Source: Hydrogenophaga sp.
GTDB lineage: Bacteria > Pseudomonadota > Gammaproteobacteria > Burkholderiales > Burkholderiaceae_C
Direction: 5' to 3'
DNA: 64,000 nucleotides
Assembly: GCA_021154985.1 (NCBI GenBank)
Contig: JAJNQE010000054.1
Coordinates: 1 to 64,000 of the forward strand
Positions 54,803-62,782 of this stretch are shown in pieces. The position numbers were made by a program, and so were the translations under genes. Under the pieces are notes generated by a model. The model saw nothing but the letters and a program-made list of their open reading frames with translations. It ran no database searches and was not told where the DNA came from. Each line of letters begins with the position of its first letter. The stretch's first letter is position 1.

Positions 54803-54910
54803 GGAAAGCTCCTGTGGCACCGGCTTCACAAAAGCGGTGCCCGCGCTGGGCGCAAGGGGGGAATGTCGGGGGTCAACCGCAAGCCGAGGAGGCTTGCGGG
54901 GGTGGGTTCT

Positions 54911-55312
54911 TCAATTGGTGCTGGCGGCCGGCTTGGGCTGCTGCGACTCGAACACGTAGTTGCGTTCCACGCCGAAGCCGGCGCGCTTTTCCTTGGCCTC
55001 CGCCTCGGTGAGGATCCACACGTTCTGCACCTGGTCGCGCAGGTCCAGCGTGTAGTTCACCACCACCTTCTTTTTGAGCAGCGAGGACGACATCACCAGG
55101 GAGTTGTTGGTGTTGTAGATGCGCGCGCCTGGGGCCAGGCGGGTGGCGCGCTCGTCCATGGTCACGTTCGGCGGCTGCACCACCACCAGGGTGCCGCGCA
55201 GGGCTTTGGCGGGAAAGTCCCGGGTGCCCGATTGGGACTGGGCCGACAGGGGCAGGGCGATCAGCAAGGCGGCGAACAGGCCGGTGCTGAGGGCGGTGGA
55301 GCAGCGGTTCAT
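54911..55312 (-). CDS. Hypothetical exported protein
   Basis: A 133-residue protein with signal peptide (MNRCSTALSTGLFAALLIALPLSAQS). The mature part has VVVQPPNVTMDERATRLAPGARI, NNSLVMSSSLLKKKVVVNYTLD and ends with a Gln/Pro/Ala-rich tail. Family not recognised. It lies 108 bp upstream of miaB and is divergent from the lipocalin gene (144 bp). Confidence 0.75.
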   Translation of the reverse strand: MNRCSTALSTGLFAALLIALPLSAQSQSGTRDFPAKALRGTLVVVQPPNVTMDERATRLAPGARIYNTNNSLVMSSSLLKKKVVVNYTLDLRDQVQNVWILTEAEAKEKRAGFGVERNYVFESQQPKPAASTN

Positions 55313-55456
55313 GGTGTGTGTCCAGAGGCTGTTGAGGTGGGGTGCGATTGTCTCACGCACCGGTGCACATGTCCCCAGGCCAGCAGACCCCGTTGGCTGC
55401 GGAACACAATCGGTGGACGTCGCGCACCCGGTGCGGCCCTTTGCGAGACCCAACCC

Positions 55457-56020
55457 ATGTCCATGCCCCATTCCCTTCGCAGCCGCTGGCACCGCGCCTT
55501 GTTGCTGCTGTGCCTGGCGGTCTTGCCGCTGCTCAACGCCTGCACCTCGCCGCCCGAGGGCGTCACGGTGGTGAGCCCGTTCGACGTGAAGCGCTATGCC
55601 GGCCAGTGGTTCGAGATCGCGCGGCTGGACCACCGTTTCGAACGCGGTCTGAGCGACGTGAACGCCACCTACCGGCTGGAGACCGACGGCAGCGTGGCGG
55701 TGATCAACCGTGGCTTTGATGCCGCCAAGGGCGAATGGAAAGAAGCGGTGGGCCGTGCGCTGTTCACCGGTGACAGCAACACCGGCTCGCTCAAGGTCTC
55801 GTTCTTTGGCCCCTTCTATGGCGGCTATCACGTCATTGCGCTCGACCCCGGCTACCGCTGGGCCATGGTGATCGGCCCCAACACGGACTACCTGTGGATC
55901 CTGGCGCGCGACAAACAGCTGCCCCCGGGCGTGCGCGAACAACTTGTGGCGCAGGCCGCGCGGCTGGGTGTGAAGACGAACGAGCTGATCTGGGTCGAGC
56001 ACCGGCGCAGTGACAGCTGA
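55457..56020 (+). CDS. Lipocalin family lipoprotein (Blc-like)
   Basis: A 187-residue outer-membrane-type lipocalin. Lipobox LLNAC (about residues 25-29); lipocalin signature with GxW as RYAGQWFEIARLDHRFERG (about 46-64) in pieces; a barrel to about residue 175. Blc-like proteins bind lipids at the envelope, often under stress. The stop overlaps the GTG start of the DASH cryptochrome by 11 bp, so the two are one unit. Confidence 0.92.
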   Translation: MSMPHSLRSRWHRALLLLCLAVLPLLNACTSPPEGVTVVSPFDVKRYAGQWFEIARLDHRFERGLSDVNATYRLETDGSVAVINRGFDAAKGEWKEAVGRALFTGDSNTGSLKVSFFGPFYGGYHVIALDPGYRWAMVIGPNTDYLWILARDKQLPPGVREQLVAQAARLGVKTNELIWVEHRRSDS

Positions 56021-57314
56021 TCGACTGTCCCTCCCGCCGGGTGGGCGCACGCTGTACTGGTTTCGCAACGACCTGCGCCTGGGCGACAACCCGGCGCTGG
56101 CACAGGCGTGTGCATCCTCCAGCGCGTTGCTGCCGGTGTTTTGCCACGACCCCGCGCACGACGCCGCCACGCCTTGGGGCTTTGTGCGCCGAGGGCCGCA
56201 CCGCCAACGGTTTGTGCACGACAGCCTGAACAACCTGTCCACCCAGCTCCAGGCCCGGGGCAGCCGTCTGTTGCAGTTGCCCGGGCGTGCGCGCGATGTG
56301 TTGCCGGCGCTCGCTCGCGAACTGCAGATCAACCAGGTGGTGACCGAGGACATCGCCGCCCCCGAAGAACAGGACGAGGTGCAGGCGCTGCGCGCTGCGG
56401 GGCTGACGGTGCACACGTGGGACCAGTCGGGCTTGTTCGATCTGGCCGATCTGCCGTTTGCGCCGCAGCGCGTGCCCGATGTGTTCACCGCTTTTCGCCA
56501 GGCGGTAGAGCACGCCATGGTGCGTGTGCCGGCGTTGGTGCCCGTGCCGGCGCATTTGCCCCCCGCACCCACCACCGCAGAACGTCCCGCGCTGCCACCG
56601 CCGAAGGCGAGCAGCGATGAGCGTTCGTCTTTTCCCTACGCAACACCCGCATTTGCCGGCGGTGAAACGGCCGGGCTCGCGCACCTGCAACGCTATTTCA
56701 GTGGTCCGCTCGCGCGGCACTACAAGGCCACGCGCAACCAGCTCAGCGGCACCGACTATTCAACGAAGTTCTCGCCCTGGCTGGCCTGCGGTGCGCTCTC
56801 GGCCCGCCAGATCCACGCCGCGTTGAACGAGCACGAAGCCCGCGCGGGTGCGAGCGACGGCAGCCGCTGGATCGTGTTCGAGCTGCTCTGGCGCGAACAC
56901 TTCCGTCTGCTGCACCGCCGCCACGGCCGGGCCCTGTACCGCGCGCGCGGGTTGAGCCAGTTGCCCACGCCGGCGCACGACGCGGCAGCCTTCGAGCGCT
57001 GGTGCCAGGGCGATACCGGCGAGCCGCTGGTGGACGCCGGCATGCGCGAACTCGCCGCCACGGGCTACCTCTCCAACCGGCTGCGGCAGGTGGTGGCCAG
57101 CTTCCTCATCCACGACCTGGCCTGCGACTGGCGCGCCGGTGCGGCGTGGTTCGAATCCACGTTGGTGGACTTTGACGTGCACAGCAACCAGGGCAACTGG
57201 CTCTACATCGCCGGGCGTGGCACCGACCCGCGCGGTGGACGCCGCTTCAACGTGGCCAAACAGACGCAAGACCACGACGCCGATGGCCGTTACCGGTCGC
57301 TCTGGCTGACCTGA
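56010..57314 (+). CDS. DASH-type cryptochrome / photolyase
   Basis: A 434-residue FAD blue-light protein. The N-terminal photolyase domain starts LYWFRNDLRLGDNPAL; FAD-site signatures of the DASH class are TRNQLSGTDYSTKFSPWLAC, IVFELLWREHFRLL and the end SNQGNWLYIAGRGTDPRGG with FNVAKQTQ. DASH proteins repair cyclobutane dimers mainly in single-stranded DNA. It starts with GTG at 56010, overlapping the lipocalin stop. It is shorter than plant members but full length for bacteria. Confidence 0.9.
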   Translation: MTADRLSLPPGGRTLYWFRNDLRLGDNPALAQACASSSALLPVFCHDPAHDAATPWGFVRRGPHRQRFVHDSLNNLSTQLQARGSRLLQLPGRARDVLPALARELQINQVVTEDIAAPEEQDEVQALRAAGLTVHTWDQSGLFDLADLPFAPQRVPDVFTAFRQAVEHAMVRVPALVPVPAHLPPAPTTAERPALPPPKASSDERSSFPYATPAFAGGETAGLAHLQRYFSGPLARHYKATRNQLSGTDYSTKFSPWLACGALSARQIHAALNEHEARAGASDGSRWIVFELLWREHFRLLHRRHGRALYRARGLSQLPTPAHDAAAFERWCQGDTGEPLVDAGMRELAATGYLSNRLRQVVASFLIHDLACDWRAGAAWFESTLVDFDVHSNQGNWLYIAGRGTDPRGGRRFNVAKQTQDHDADGRYRSLWLT

Positions 57315-57326
57315 CTTCGGGTCGGC

Positions 57327-57887
57327 TCACTTCCAGCGGGTCGGCTCCACCGCCACGCTGCCCCGCTCGCTGGAGAGCGTGAGCACACCTTCCTGCACCG
57401 TGGCCTGCAGCTGCATGCTGCGCTCGGCCATTTGTGCCAGCGCGGGGGCCACCTCGGTGGGCAGGCGCCAGACCTGCAGGCGGTCCAGCCGCGTGAGCTT
57501 GGTGTGCATGCCGCGCCACCACACATCGGCCGCGCTGCCGAACGCATAGAGCACCACCGCGTCGGCCTTGCTGCAGGCCTTGGAGAGCGGCTTGTCTTCG
57601 GGCTGGCCCACCTCGATCCACAGGCGCTTGCGGCCGGTGAAGTCGGTGAGCGAGACATCCGGGTCGTCCGGGTCGGACAGGCCGGTGCCAAAGGCCAGCG
57701 TGCCGTCGCCGCGGCAGGTGTCCTGCAGCTCATGAGCATGCAGTGCCAGGGCCACCAGGCGCACCATCATGCGTTCGTCGGTCTCGCTCGGGTGGCGAGC
57801 CAGCGTGAGCGCATGGTCGGCGTAGTAGCCGTGATCGATGTCGGCGATCTGCAGGCTGGCTTTGAAGATGGTGGACTTGATGGCCAT
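57327..57887 (-). CDS. YaeQ family protein
   Basis: A 186-residue protein of the YaeQ family, a PD-(D/E)XK nuclease-like fold whose function is unsettled. It starts MAIKSTIFKASLQIADIDHGYY, then RHPSETDERMMVRLVALAL and the nuclease-like core GRKRLWIEVGQPEDKPLSKACSKAD in parts (D/E-x-K with EVGQPEDK). It is convergent with the cryptochrome gene, 12 bp apart. Confidence 0.93.
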   Translation of the reverse strand: MAIKSTIFKASLQIADIDHGYYADHALTLARHPSETDERMMVRLVALALHAHELQDTCRGDGTLAFGTGLSDPDDPDVSLTDFTGRKRLWIEVGQPEDKPLSKACSKADAVVLYAFGSAADVWWRGMHTKLTRLDRLQVWRLPTEVAPALAQMAERSMQLQATVQEGVLTLSSERGSVAVEPTRWK

Positions 57888-57892
57888 GTATG

Positions 57893-57924
57893 AAAAAAGC
57901 GGGCCCTGTTGCCAGAGCCCGCTT
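57893..57924 (-). terminator. Terminator of the tRNA-Met gene
   Basis: AAGCGGGC and GCCCGCTT form an 8-bp stem with an inner CCTG/CAGA-flanked loop; read on the minus strand a TTTTTT run follows. It lies 10 bp downstream of the tRNA gene. Confidence 0.82.
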
Positions 57925-57933
57925 CTCGAATGT

Positions 57934-58010
57934 TGGTGGTGATAGGTGGACTTGAACCACCGACATCAGCATTATGAATGCTGCGCTCTAACCAACTGAG
58001 CTATATCACC
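57934..58010 (-). tRNA. tRNA-Met (CAT anticodon), CCA encoded
   Basis: Full cloverleaf on the minus strand, 77 nt. Acceptor GGTGATA pairs with TATCACC; D arm AGCTCAGTTGGTTAGAGC; anticodon stem CAGCA/TGCTG around TTCATAA (anticodon CAT); T arm GGTGGTTCAAGTCCACC; discriminator A and encoded CCA. Elongator Met is most likely; a CAT tRNA-Ile would need the lysidine identity elements, which I cannot exclude from sequence. Confidence 0.95.
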
Positions 58011-58076
58011 AACGAGGCGGGATTGTAGCTCAAATCAGGGGCCGGTCCGGGCGCGGCCGGGCGCGAAACCGCGGAC

Positions 58077-58499
58077 TCAGGTCGCCTTCTTGACATACGA
58101 ACCGCACCACCCGGCGGCGGCCACCTGCTTGCCCGCGAACAGCGGGCACGGACCGGCCTTGGAGCCCGCTGCACCCTGGTAGAGCGCGCAGCTGGCGCAG
58201 GCACTGCCTTCCACGAAGTTGGGGAATTTGGCCTTGTCGGCGTTGGCGGCCAGGGCCACGTAGCCCAGCGCCAGCGCGGCCGGGTCGGTGGCTTCCACCA
58301 TCGGGCCGCTGGCGGTGGGGGTTGGCGCCGGAGCCGGTGTGGTTGCGGGGGCCGGGGCGGGTATGGGGGCTGGCACCGGGTATTCGGCCGACGATGCCGG
58401 CGGCGGTGCACCGGGTGGCGCCGCCGGGTCGGAGCAGGCCGACAGCAGCGCGGCACCCGAAGCGGGCAAGAGCCAGATGAAATGACGGCGGGTGGTCAT
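58077..58499 (-). CDS. High-potential iron-sulfur protein (HiPIP), lipoprotein form
   Basis: A 140-residue periplasmic electron carrier with one 4Fe-4S cluster. Cluster ligands: CASC (about 100-103), CPLF (about 117) and the C-terminal GWCGSY. HiPIPs donate electrons to photosynthetic or respiratory partners. Unusually the N-terminus combines a twin-arginine pair (TTRRHF) with a lipobox (LLSAC, about 18-22) and a Pro/Ala-rich linker of about 45 residues, so the protein is probably membrane-tethered rather than soluble. Confidence 0.9.
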   Translation of the reverse strand: MTTRRHFIWLLPASGAALLSACSDPAAPPGAPPPASSAEYPVPAPIPAPAPATTPAPAPTPTASGPMVEATDPAALALGYVALAANADKAKFPNFVEGSACASCALYQGAAGSKAGPCPLFAGKQVAAAGWCGSYVKKAT

Positions 58500-58575
58500 G
58501 GGGGTCTCCTTGTGTGTCGTGGGGAACCCCTTATAGGCCCGCCTTCCCGGGACGGGTGTTACCGCATGTTGCGGC

Positions 58576-59364
58576 TCACTCGTGCTTGAACTCGGGCTTG
58601 CGCTTGTTCACGAAGGCGTCCATGCCTTCCTTCTGGTCGGCGGTGGCAAACAGCGCGTGGAAGACACGACGCTCGAACATGACGCCGTCGGACAGCGAGC
58701 CCTCGAAAGACCGGTTGACCGATTCCTTCGCCGCCAGCACGCTGGGCAACGAGAAGCCACAGATGATGAGTGCGGCGCCCAGGGCTTCGTCCATCAGCTT
58801 GTCCAGCGGCACCACGCGGCTCACCAGGCCGGCGCGCTCGGCCTCGGTGGCGTCCATCATGCGGGCGGTGAGCACCATGTCCATGGCCTTGGACTTGCCG
58901 ATGGCCCGCGGCAGGCGCTGTGTGCCGCCCGCGCCGGGGATGATGCCCAGCTTGATCTCGGGCTGGCCGAACTTGGCGTTGTCCGCGGCGATGATGAAGT
59001 CGCACATCATGGCCAGTTCGCAGCCGCCGCCGAGTGCAAAACCGCTCACGGCACCGATCACGGGCTTGCGGATGCTGCGGATGGTTTCCCAGTTGCGGGT
59101 GATGTAGTCGCCCTTGTAGACGTCGGCGAAGGTGTAGGTCGCCATGGCGCCGATGTCGGCGCCGGCGGCAAAGGCCTTTTCGCTGCCAGTGAGGATCATG
59201 CAGCCGATGTTGTCGTCGGCATCAAAGGCCTTGAGGGCTGCGCCCAGCTCGTCCATGAGCTGGTTGTTGAGCGCGTTGAGCTGCTTGGGGCGGTTGAGCG
59301 TGACGATGCCGACCCGGCCTTCGGTTCGGACGGTGATGCATTCGGGCGCGGTGGCGGTGGTCAT
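58576..59364 (-). CDS. Enoyl-CoA hydratase (crotonase; PaaF-like)
   Basis: A 262-residue crotonase: [20 protein letters not shown] near the N-terminus, oxyanion-hole [16 protein letters not shown] (about 60-75) and [36 protein letters not shown] in parts with the two catalytic Glu. It hydrates 2-enoyl-CoA in beta-oxidation; next to paaG-I-K and sharing their operator region, a role in the later steps of phenylacetate degradation (PaaF-like) is likely but general use is possible. The ATG at 59364 follows GAGGAGACCCC. Confidence 0.88.
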   Translation of the reverse strand: MTTATAPECITVRTEGRVGIVTLNRPKQLNALNNQLMDELGAALKAFDADDNIGCMILTGSEKAFAAGADIGAMATYTFADVYKGDYITRNWETIRSIRKPVIGAVSGFALGGGCELAMMCDFIIAADNAKFGQPEIKLGIIPGAGGTQRLPRAIGKSKAMDMVLTARMMDATEAERAGLVSRVVPLDKLMDEALGAALIICGFSLPSVLAAKESVNRSFEGSLSDGVMFERRVFHALFATADQKEGMDAFVNKRKPEFKHE

Positions 59365-59437
59365 GGGGTCTCCTCGGGGGTGGGTATCGGGTGGAAAGGC
59401 GTTCACTATAGCGGCCGGTACCGAGGGAAAACATTAG

Positions 59438-59453
59438 CCGACCGATTGGTTGG
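59438..59453. promoter_or_regulatory. Second PaaR-type operator between crotonase and paaG
   Basis: CCGACCGATTGGTTGG differs from the perfect palindrome at 579-594 at two positions. Flanking TTA and TAA extend the symmetry. It is central in the 144-bp divergent promoter region, so one repressor could control both transcripts. Confidence 0.72.
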
Positions 59454-59508
59454 TTAATGGTAAATTGCGGCGCTGAACCACCACCGACCGCCGAGGAGAC
59501 CCACCACC

Positions 59509-60303
59509 ATGTCCGATGCCACCGTCTTGTATGAGGAGCGCGGGGCCGTGGCCCTGGTCACGCTCAACCGGCCCGATGCCCTCAACAGCTTCACGCGCCG
59601 GATGCACCACGACCTGTGGGCCGCGCTGGACCGTGCCGAGGCCAACCCGGTGGTGCGCGCACTGGTCATCACGGGTGCCGGCCGGGGGTTTTGCGCCGGA
59701 GCCGACCTGGCCGAATTCGACTTCGAACCCGGCCCGGACCTGGTGCAGCGCGCCGACCCCGGCCCGGTGATCGAGCAGGCCTTCAACCCCACAGCGCGGC
59801 GTCTGCAGACGCTGCGCATGCCCACCATTGCCGCGGTCAACGGCGTGGCGGCGGGCGCCGGCGCGTCGCTGGCCATGTGCTGCGACATCGCCATTGCCGC
59901 CACCGGCGCCAGCTTCATCCAGGCCTTCAGCAAGATCGGCCTGGTGCCCGACGCGGGTGGCAGCTGGTTGCTGGTGGAGCGCCTGGGCCTAGCGCGCGCC
60001 ATGGCGCTGGCCATGACCGGCGACAAGCTGCCGGCCGCGCAAGCCAAGGAGTGGGGCATGGTCTGGGACGTGAGCGACGACTGCGTGGGCGCCTCGCTGG
60101 CCATGGCCGACAAACTCGCCGCCATGCCCACCCGCGCGCTGGTGGCCACGCGCGCGCTGCTGCGCGATGCGTCCACGCGCAGCCTGAGCGAACACCTCGA
60201 TGTGGAGCGCGACACACAGTCGGCGCTGGGCAAAACCCACGACTACATCGAAGGCGTGATGGCGTTTCGCGAAAAGCGCCCGGCGCGGTTCAAGGGGGCA
60301 TGA
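59509..60303 (+). CDS. paaG: 1,2-epoxyphenylacetyl-CoA isomerase PaaG
   Basis: Crotonase-superfamily isomerase turning ring-1,2-epoxyphenylacetyl-CoA into the oxepin. It has 264 residues: GRGFCAGADLAEFDF (about 58-72), GVAAGAGASLAMCCDIAIA and QAFSKIGLVPDAGGSWLLVERLG in parts, where VPDAGG includes the acidic residue expected in PaaG. Position before paaI and paaK supports PaaG. It overlaps paaI by ATGA. Confidence 0.9.
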   Translation: MSDATVLYEERGAVALVTLNRPDALNSFTRRMHHDLWAALDRAEANPVVRALVITGAGRGFCAGADLAEFDFEPGPDLVQRADPGPVIEQAFNPTARRLQTLRMPTIAAVNGVAAGAGASLAMCCDIAIAATGASFIQAFSKIGLVPDAGGSWLLVERLGLARAMALAMTGDKLPAAQAKEWGMVWDVSDDCVGASLAMADKLAAMPTRALVATRALLRDASTRSLSEHLDVERDTQSALGKTHDYIEGVMAFREKRPARFKGA

Positions 60304-60743
60304 TGAGCCCGCACGAACGCGCCACCCGGGTTGGCCAAGCCATGTTTGCTGTCGACACCGCGAGCAAGGACACCATGGGCATGGAGCTGCTGAGCTGCGA
60401 GCCCGGCCTGGCGGTGATGCGCATGCGGGTCCAGCCGCTGCACCTCAACGGCCACCAGATCTGCCACGGTGGCTTCATCTTCACGCTGGCCGATTCCACG
60501 TTTGCATTTGCCTGCAACAGCCACAACAAGAACGCGGTGGCTGCGGGCTGCAGCATCGAATTCCTGCGGCCAGCGCACGAGGGCGACGTGCTCACCTGCG
60601 ATGGTGTGGAGCAGACGCTCAGCGGCCGCCACGGCATCTACGACATGCGGGTCACCAACCAGCGCGGCGAGGTGGTGGCCCTGTTCCGCGGCAAGAGTGC
60701 ACAGATTCCCGGGACGGTGTTTCCCGAAGAAGGACCCACATGA
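60300..60743 (+). CDS. paaI: Phenylacetyl-CoA-pathway hotdog thioesterase PaaI
   Basis: Hotdog-fold thioesterase that rescues CoA from dead-end ring-hydroxylated intermediates. It has 147 residues: GHQICHGGFIFTLADSTFAFACNS (about 50-73, the HGG active-site loop, in parts), AAGCSIEFLRPAHEGD and YDMRVTNQRGEVVALFRG. The ATG at 60300 overlaps the paaG stop; an ATG one codon on is equivalent. It overlaps paaK by ATGA. Confidence 0.93.
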   Translation: MMSPHERATRVGQAMFAVDTASKDTMGMELLSCEPGLAVMRMRVQPLHLNGHQICHGGFIFTLADSTFAFACNSHNKNAVAAGCSIEFLRPAHEGDVLTCDGVEQTLSGRHGIYDMRVTNQRGEVVALFRGKSAQIPGTVFPEEGPT

Positions 60744-62041
60744 AAGCCTTTGCCCTGGAGCCGATCGAGAAGGCCAGCGTCGACGAACTTCGCGCCCTGC
60801 AGCTCAAGCGCCTGCAGGCCACGTTGCGCCACGCTTATGCAAATTCACCCGTGTACCGCGCCAAATTCGACGCGGCGGGCGTGCACCCGGACGACTGCCG
60901 CAGCCTGAGCGATCTCGCAAAATTCCCGTTCACCACCAAGAAGGACCTGCGCGACAGCTACCCCTTCGGCATGTTCGCCGTGCCGCGCGAGCAGTGCGCG
61001 CGCATTCATGCCAGCAGCGGCACCACCGGCAAGCCAACGGTGGTCGGCTACACGCTGAAAGACATCGATACCTGGGCCACGGTGGTGGCGCGCAGCATCC
61101 GCGCCAGCGGTGCGCGGCCGGGTGACCTGGTGCACGTGAGCTACGGTTATGGCCTGTTCACCGGGGGACTGGGCGCGCACTACGGCGCCGAAAAACTGGG
61201 CCTCACCGTGGTGCCCTTTGGCGGCGGCCAGACCGAGCGCCAGGTGCAGCTGATCCAGGACTTCCGACCCGACATCATCATGGTCACGCCCAGCTACATG
61301 CTGGCCATCGCCGATGAATTCGAGCGCCTGGGTCTGGACCCGCGCGAGAGCAGCATGCGCATCGGCATCTTTGGGGCCGAGCCCTGGACCAACGACATGC
61401 GCGTGGCGATCGAGGCGCGCATGAATATCGATGCGGTCGACATCTACGGCCTCTCGGAAGTGATGGGCCCGGGCGTGGCCAACGAGTGCGTGGAGACCAA
61501 GGACGGCCCGACCATCTGGGAAGACCACTTCTACCCGGAGATCATCGACCCCGAGACCGGCGAGCCGGTGGCCGATGGCGAGATGGGCGAGCTGGTGTTC
61601 ACCAGCCTGACCAAGGAAGCGCTGCCGATCATTCGCTACCGCACGCGCGACCTCACGCGCTTGCTGCCCGGCACCGCGCGCACCATGCGCCGCATGGAAA
61701 AGATCACCGGCCGCAGCGACGACATGATGATCGTGCGCGGCGTCAACGTGTTTCCCACGCAGATCGAGGAACTGATCCTCAAACGCCCCGAGCTCAGCGC
61801 GCATTACCAGTGCGTGCTCACCCGCGAAGGCCCGATGGACAACCTCGCCGTGGTGGTGGAAACGCGATCGGGGCTCTCGCCCGAGAGCGCCGAAGCGCTC
61901 GCTGCGGCCAAACAGTTGCAGCACGAGATCAAGGTGTATGTGGGCAGCAGCGTGGCCGTGCAGCTCAAGCCGGAAGGTGGCGTGGAGCGCAGCCAGGGCA
62001 AGGCCAAACGCGTGGTCGACCTGCGCGCGCGAACGGCTTGA
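60740..62041 (+). CDS. paaK: Phenylacetate-CoA ligase PaaK
   Basis: Activates phenylacetate with ATP and CoA, the first pathway step. A 433-residue ANL-superfamily enzyme: P-loop-like IHASSGTTGKPTVVGYT (about 91-107), SYGYGLFTGGLGAHYGAEKLG, YGLSEVMGPGVANEC, RYRTRDLTRLLPGTARTMRRMEKITGRSDDMMIVRGVNVFP in parts. It ends the paaG-paaI-paaK operon. Confidence 0.96.
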   Translation: MKAFALEPIEKASVDELRALQLKRLQATLRHAYANSPVYRAKFDAAGVHPDDCRSLSDLAKFPFTTKKDLRDSYPFGMFAVPREQCARIHASSGTTGKPTVVGYTLKDIDTWATVVARSIRASGARPGDLVHVSYGYGLFTGGLGAHYGAEKLGLTVVPFGGGQTERQVQLIQDFRPDIIMVTPSYMLAIADEFERLGLDPRESSMRIGIFGAEPWTNDMRVAIEARMNIDAVDIYGLSEVMGPGVANECVETKDGPTIWEDHFYPEIIDPETGEPVADGEMGELVFTSLTKEALPIIRYRTRDLTRLLPGTARTMRRMEKITGRSDDMMIVRGVNVFPTQIEELILKRPELSAHYQCVLTREGPMDNLAVVVETRSGLSPESAEALAAAKQLQHEIKVYVGSSVAVQLKPEGGVERSQGKAKRVVDLRARTA

Positions 62042-62194
62042 CGGCACGGGCTGCGCGCCTCCATCCGGCGGTCGAGTGTTGCGAACGCCCCCCGGTTGGG
62101 GCCGCCAGTGTGGGAAATCGCACCCACCGGGGTGCAAACCCCTAGGCGAGCGGGGACATGCTGTCCTACATTACCCCCCACAGTTGGGGAAGAC

Positions 62195-62773
62195 ATGGAC
62201 AAAAACACATTGTTTGGCAAGACCGCAGCGGGGCGCGAGGCCCTCACCTCCCGACCGGCCGGTCTCGGGCCGCGTTTGCGTTCGCTGCTGATCATGGTGG
62301 ACGGCAAGCGCAACCTGGCCGAGTTCGAAAAACTCAGCGGTTCGCTCGACCAGGCCACGCAGTCGCTCACCGAGCTGATGGCCGGGGGCTGGGTCGAGAT
62401 CGTGGGTGCCGACGGTTTGCCCAAAGCGGTGGCAGCGGCCCCGGCTGCCGTGCCGGTGACGGTGCCCTCGTCGGCTCCGTTCGAGCCCGAGGCCTCGCAG
62501 CCCGTGCAACTGCCCTCGCTGACGCCATCGCCGCTGGACGCGCCCGTCGCGCTGCTGCAGTTCAGCGAAGCCCGCCGTCAGGTGGTGCGCTTCATCAACG
62601 ACCAGCTCGGCCCCATGGGCGAGACCCTGGCGATCCGTGCCGAAGGTTGCAAGACGCCGGCCGATCTGCAGGCGGCGCTGCCCCGCATCCGCGATGGTCT
62701 CAAGAGCTTCAAGGGCGCTGCGGTGCTGCAGCAGTTTGACGAAGAGCTGGGCGGCCGGCTGCCCAAGGTCTGA
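62195..62773 (+). CDS. Conserved hypothetical protein
   Basis: A 192-residue cytoplasmic protein of unknown function: an N-terminal domain (about 1-75, LRSLLIMVDGKRNLAEFEKL, resembling a small winged-helix or regulatory fold), a Pro/Ser/Ala linker (about 78-120) and a helical C-terminal part (about 125-192: EARRQVVRFINDQLGPMGE). The ATG at 62195 follows GGGGAAGAC. The 153 bp upstream separate it from paaK. It is convergent with the M61 peptidase. Confidence 0.72.
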   Translation: MDKNTLFGKTAAGREALTSRPAGLGPRLRSLLIMVDGKRNLAEFEKLSGSLDQATQSLTELMAGGWVEIVGADGLPKAVAAAPAAVPVTVPSSAPFEPEASQPVQLPSLTPSPLDAPVALLQFSEARRQVVRFINDQLGPMGETLAIRAEGCKTPADLQAALPRIRDGLKSFKGAAVLQQFDEELGGRLPKV

Positions 62774-62782
62774 GCGCGGCGG

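Noticed and set aside
54814..54843. Hairpin GGCACCG/CGGTGCC upstream of miaB
   Set aside because: No U-run on either strand and no partner motif; not enough to call a terminator or riboregulator.
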